This document shows positions 60,985 to 64,000 of a stretch of 64,000 nucleotides of DNA, piece by piece. The stretch's first letter is position 1; each line of letters opens with the position of its first letter. Location of the stretch: assembly GCA_035537875.1 (NCBI GenBank), contig DATLLJ010000009.1, positions 31,138 through 95,137 on the forward strand, in the 5' to 3' direction. The position numbers were made by a program, and so were the translations under genes. The DNA comes from DATLLJ01 sp035537875 (GTDB lineage Bacteria; Acidobacteriota; Vicinamibacteria; Vicinamibacterales; CAVVIG01). Below the pieces are notes generated by a model. The model ran no database searches, was not told the DNA's origin, and saw nothing but the letters and a program-made list of their open reading frames with translations.

Positions 60985-61632
60985 TTATTGCGCGCTCAAC
61001 CTGCCGATGTTGTCGTTGGCCGCGGCCATCGTCTGGTCGATCGCCGTATAGAGCTCTCTTGCCTGGGCGTTGAGCTTCTCACCATCGGGTTTCAGGTTCG
61101 CCACGGCGCTCGGGTTGAGGTCATGGCCGAGAAACGTCACCTGATCCTGAAGGGTCTTCATGAACGGTGTGTAGAGAGCGGACGCGTTCTGGCCCGTCAA
61201 TCGAATCGTCGAGAATCGGTCCTTCGCCGTCGTCAGGCGCAGCTGGCTGCGCTGGCGGAGATCGGGATCCTGTATCGCCGCCGTCGATCCCTCCCAGCTC
61301 TTGAACAGCTTGTCGGCCTCGGCGTTCATCTCCCCGGCTCGCTTCGAGACGTCCGCTCGCCTCTTGTCAGCGTTCTCCATCTCCTTCTGCAGCTTTTTAT
61401 AGGCGTCCTGACGATCCTTGACATCGGGCGAAAGAACCGTGTTGTAGGCGGCCATCGTTTTCTCGAGCTGCAGCTTGGTGTCGTTAATCGACTTGACGCT
61501 CGTATTGGCGCTCTTGATGAGCTCTTGAATCTGTTTGACACCTGTCTCCTGGGCCGAGCTGACAAGTGCCGTGCCGAGCACGATTGCAGAAACGCCAGAA
61601 ACCATCCGGGCAAAAGACCAACATTTATTCAT
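60985..61632 (-). CDS. DUF2959-like exported coiled-coil protein
   Basis: 215 residues from the ATG at 61632 (AAAGGA upstream); the longer frame is not supported. A signal peptide ends 'ALVSSAQET'. The mature protein is helical: 'QIQELIKSANTSVKSINDTKLQLEKTM', 'KDRQDAYKKLQKEMENADKRRADVSKRAGEMNAEADKLFKSWE', then 'PFMKTLQDQVTFLGHDLNPSAVANLK', which resembles the DUF2959 signature (fully DQVLFLKHNLNxxAIxSL in typical members). It is likely a periplasmic coiled-coil of unknown role. It is upstream of a hairpin cluster and downstream (same strand) of mscS. Confidence 0.7.
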   Translation of the reverse strand: MNKCWSFARMVSGVSAIVLGTALVSSAQETGVKQIQELIKSANTSVKSINDTKLQLEKTMAAYNTVLSPDVKDRQDAYKKLQKEMENADKRRADVSKRAGEMNAEADKLFKSWEGSTAAIQDPDLRQRSQLRLTTAKDRFSTIRLTGQNASALYTPFMKTLQDQVTFLGHDLNPSAVANLKPDGEKLNAQARELYTAIDQTMAAANDNIGRLSAQ

Positions 61633-61776
61633 GAGTCGCGTCCTTTCTTTCTCTGGCGGGAACTCCGACCCGACAGGGCTTGCCTGCCGATCAAAAGCAG
61701 CCGCAATGCCATGTGAGGCCACGTCGCTGAAGGACGCTAAGCTCTTGAAACCGTAAAGCATGCGACGAGGGGTGCT

Positions 61777-61846
61777 CGGAGAGTGCCAATCTGCACTCTC
61801 CGGCATATCGGAGTACCTCCGGAACAGATTTCACGATCTGCCGGAG
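61777..61846 (-). terminator. Two tandem hairpins after the mscS-type gene
   Basis: CGGAGAGTGC-CAATCT-GCACTCTCCG (61777-61802) is a perfect 10-bp stem. A second, CTCCGG-(AA)-CAGAT-loop-ATCTG-CCGGAG (61817-61846), follows with a two-base bulge. They lie between the mscS stop (61869) and the DUF2959-like start (61632). A transcription end or an RNA control element is plausible; there is no T-run. Confidence 0.55.
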
Positions 61847-61868
61847 AACGATCGTCGTTGCGCCGGCG

Positions 61869-62708
61869 TCATCGCGGCGCCGTGTCGAACGGTGGACCCG
61901 CGAACGGTCCTGCCATGGTGTACGCCGGCGCCGGGACGGGGTAGCCCGCGGCTCCGAACGTTTCGCGGATGAGCCGGTTCGTGTCGAAGTACACCTGCCA
62001 GTAGTGCTGGTTGCTGCAGTAGGGGCGCACGCAAAGCTGTGGGCCGGCGGGCGTGAACTGCAGGACATCGACGTCCGGGGCCGGCGTCGCGAGGACGTTC
62101 GGCACACGCGACAATCGCTCCTTGAGCAGCCGGATCGCGTCGCGATGATCGACGGCGTTGCTGATCGTCACGGTCAAATCGACCCGCCGATACGGGTTGG
62201 CTGAGAAGTTCTGAATGGTCTCGGAAAAGATCTTGTTGTTGCCGACGATGTTGAGCACGTTGTCTGGCGTGTTGATGGTGGTCCCGAACAGTCCGATCGC
62301 CTCGACCGTTCCGGTCACGCCTGCCACGGCGACGAAGTCGCCAACCTTGAACGGGCGCAGGAACACCAGAAACGCGCCCGCCGCGAAGTTGGCCAGCAGG
62401 CCGCCCCACGCGACGCCGATGGCCACGCCGCCTGCCGCGAGCAGCGCCGCGAACGTGGTGGTTTCCACGCCGAAGAACCCGAGGAGGGCCACGACGAGCG
62501 CGATGTTCAACAGAATCGACAGCGCGGTCTGCATGTAGCGAGCGATGGTCACGTCGAACTTCTGCTGTGCGAGCGTCCGGCCCAGCATCCTGAGCGCGAA
62601 CGAGATCAGCCACCGCCCGACGAGCCAGAGAACGAGGGCCCCGGCAACTTTCCAGGCGACGGCCACCAGCGTGACGCTCGCGCTTTGAATCAGCGTGTTG
62701 ACATCCAT
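61869..62708 (-). CDS. MscS family mechanosensitive ion channel
   Basis: 279 residues, the size of small-conductance MscS. Three N-terminal helices end in the Gly/Ala-rich pore helix 'LLAAGGVAIGVAWGGLLANFAAGAFLVF', directly followed by the beta domain 'RPFKVGDFVAVAGVTGTVEAIGLFGTTINTPDN' and 'NNKIFSETIQNFSANPYRRVDLTVTI'. It opens upon membrane tension to release solutes in osmotic downshock. The ATG at 62708 has GGAGGAG upstream. The C-terminus is Pro/Ala-rich. Confidence 0.94.
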   Translation of the reverse strand: MDVNTLIQSASVTLVAVAWKVAGALVLWLVGRWLISFALRMLGRTLAQQKFDVTIARYMQTALSILLNIALVVALLGFFGVETTTFAALLAAGGVAIGVAWGGLLANFAAGAFLVFLRPFKVGDFVAVAGVTGTVEAIGLFGTTINTPDNVLNIVGNNKIFSETIQNFSANPYRRVDLTVTISNAVDHRDAIRLLKERLSRVPNVLATPAPDVDVLQFTPAGPQLCVRPYCSNQHYWQVYFDTNRLIRETFGAAGYPVPAPAYTMAGPFAGPPFDTAPR

Positions 62709-62896
62709 GACGCTCCTCCGTAAACGTGATGTTACGTCTCGTGCAGCTCGTTCTCAACGCCAGATGAAGCTCACCCGTGGCGAGACGACCCCACACGAGC
62801 GCCCGTGTTCACGATACACTTCCGGAAAAATCGTGGGCCAGTGACCTTGGCCCGTGAATCCACTTGACCACCCTTGAAAGCGAGGCGATATCGCTG

Positions 62897-63982
62897 ATGG
62901 CGTCGACGTCGACCGGCCGACCGTTTGATCAATCAAGATCGGAGGCATTTGCCGAGAGTCTACTCCAGCACCTCAATCATGCCGCCCTCTGCCTGATGGC
63001 GTCGATCGGCCATCGAACCGGCCTGTTCGACGTCATGCGGGATCTCCCCCCGTCCACCTCGCCGGACATCGCGCGCCTGGCCAACCTCGACGAGCGATAC
63101 GTGCGTGAATGGCTTGGCGCGATGGTCACGGCCGGCGTGATCGAGGTCGATGCGACGAGCACCCTGTACTCGCTGCCCCCGGAGCACGCGGCGATGCTGA
63201 CCCGCGCCGCCGGTCCGGACAACCTCGCGATGCTCACCCAGCTCGTCGGCATGCTGGGCAGCGTCGAAGACGACATCGTGACCTGTTTCCGAGAAGGAGG
63301 CGGCGTTCCATATGACCGGTTCGCCCGCTTCCATGCCGTGATGGCGGAAGACGAAGGCGTCGTTTCGGCGCTCGAGCCCCGCGTACTCCCGCTCGTGCCA
63401 GGGCTGGCCGATCGACTCTCGCAAGGCATTCGCGTTCTCGACGTCGGCTGCGGCTCGGGACGGGCCATGAATCGCCTGGCCGCGCGTTACCCGAACAGCC
63501 AGTTCACGGGGATGGATCTGTCGCAGGAAGCGATTCTGGCGGCGCGATCCGAATCGCAGGCGAAGAACCTTCACAACGTGGAGTTCATCGCGCGCGATCT
63601 CACCGACTTCAACCAGACCGCCGAGTCCGACTCTTACGATCTCATCACGACATTCGACGCGATTCACGATCAGGCCCGGCCCTTGAATGTGCTCGAGGGC
63701 ATTCACCGTTCGCTTCGTCCAGACGGCGTGTATCTGATGCAGGAAATCAAGGCTGCGAGCCAGGTGCACGGCAACATCGGCCATCCTCTGGGCACGTTTC
63801 TCTATACCGTTTCGGCGATGCACTGCATGACGGTGTCGCTCGCGCAGGGCGGTGAGGGCCTCGGCGCGATGTGGGGAGAGGAAACAACCCGAGAGTACCT
63901 GACGCGGGCTGGCTTCCGCTCCGTGGAGAAGCACGAGCTGCCGCACGACGTGATGAACAACTGGTACATCGTCAGAAAATAA
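62897..63982 (+). CDS. Class I methyltransferase with N-terminal winged helix
   Basis: 361 residues from the ATG at 62897 (a TTG at 62864 is the alternative). A winged-helix dimerisation domain (about 15-100: 'LNHAALCLMASIGHRTGLFDVM', 'IARLANLDERYVREWLGAMVTAGVIEVD') precedes a SAM-binding domain: motif I 'IRVLDVGCGSGRAMNRLAARYP', 'FTGMDLSQEAILAAR', 'DLITTFDAIHDQARPLNVLEGIHRSLRPDGVYLMQEI'. The layout is that of Rv2258c-type and O-methyltransferase-like enzymes; the acceptor is unknown. An inverted repeat GGGCCA/TGGCCC lies at 62835-62853 upstream. Confidence 0.9.
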   Translation: MASTSTGRPFDQSRSEAFAESLLQHLNHAALCLMASIGHRTGLFDVMRDLPPSTSPDIARLANLDERYVREWLGAMVTAGVIEVDATSTLYSLPPEHAAMLTRAAGPDNLAMLTQLVGMLGSVEDDIVTCFREGGGVPYDRFARFHAVMAEDEGVVSALEPRVLPLVPGLADRLSQGIRVLDVGCGSGRAMNRLAARYPNSQFTGMDLSQEAILAARSESQAKNLHNVEFIARDLTDFNQTAESDSYDLITTFDAIHDQARPLNVLEGIHRSLRPDGVYLMQEIKAASQVHGNIGHPLGTFLYTVSAMHCMTVSLAQGGEGLGAMWGEETTREYLTRAGFRSVEKHELPHDVMNNWYIVRK

Positions 63983-64000
63983 CGCCTGCCGGGCGGCCCG

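Noticed and set aside
1..64000. tRNA, rRNA, phage or transposase genes
   Set aside because: I found no cloverleaf with a GGTTCGAATCC-type arm in a suitable context, no rRNA-like sequence and no transposase or integrase motif; a covariance-model search would be decisive.

Overview
The window is GC-rich, densely coded on both strands, Gram-negative-type DNA. It has three TonB-dependent receptors (two with an N-terminal carboxypeptidase-regulatory-like domain), an RND efflux operon, many exported proteins of unknown function (a DUF6152 protein next to a secreted protein with a 'DITGLW' start), two FhlA-type sigma-54 activators and abundant two-component genes. This combination suggests a soil Acidobacteriota, most likely of the Vicinamibacteria type; that is an inference from gene content. 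I saw no rRNA or tRNA gene, transposase, phage gene or CRISPR array.

Layout. 1-8.9 kb: end of a beta-propeller gene, a tandem-duplicated cupin, and a leftward cluster (SLC13 anion transporter, Pht5-like decarboxylase, DUF6152, 'DITGLW' secreted protein, cupin) divergent from a large TonB receptor with a good sigma-70 promoter. This looks like uptake and processing of an organic anion. 8.9-16.7 kb: EVE protein, MFS transporter, glycogen branching enzyme, divergent exported and cytoplasmic cyclophilins, and a second TonB receptor. 16.7-22.5 kb: two GT-C-like membrane proteins and a methyltransferase (envelope glycan module), a 46-residue zinc ribbon absent from the supplied ORF list, and a PepSY membrane protein. 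22.7-39.4 kb: a signalling island with a double-PilZ protein, Ogt, YceI, four histidine kinases, three response regulators, an AraC regulator, a sigma-54 activator, and relics of a kinase and perhaps of a FixJ-type gene.

39.5-45.4 kb: a complete RND pump (adaptor, permease, TolC) divergent from a GAF-kinase/NarL-type regulator pair. 45.4-52.1 kb: conserved unknown genes, a beta-propeller, SRPBCC, DUF6496, Gfo/Idh/MocA oxidoreductase, two DUF421 proteins, BrkB and a BASS-type transporter. 52.1-56.7 kb: a third TonB receptor divergent from a PAS-GAF sigma-54 activator that may control it. 56.7-64 kb: a GT-C-like protein with a soluble C-terminal domain, DUF1622 with a formylglycine-generating enzyme, a multi-pass membrane protein, a DUF2959-like exported coiled coil, an MscS channel and a winged-helix methyltransferase.

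Structured non-coding DNA includes an array of eleven 7-bp units that encodes the end of the MFS gene, a 90-bp imperfect palindrome holding the glgB start codon, several perfect operator-like palindromes in the signalling island, and tandem hairpins behind mscS. Many starts were moved inward from the longest open frame where a ribosome binding site or signal peptide justified it; each case is noted.
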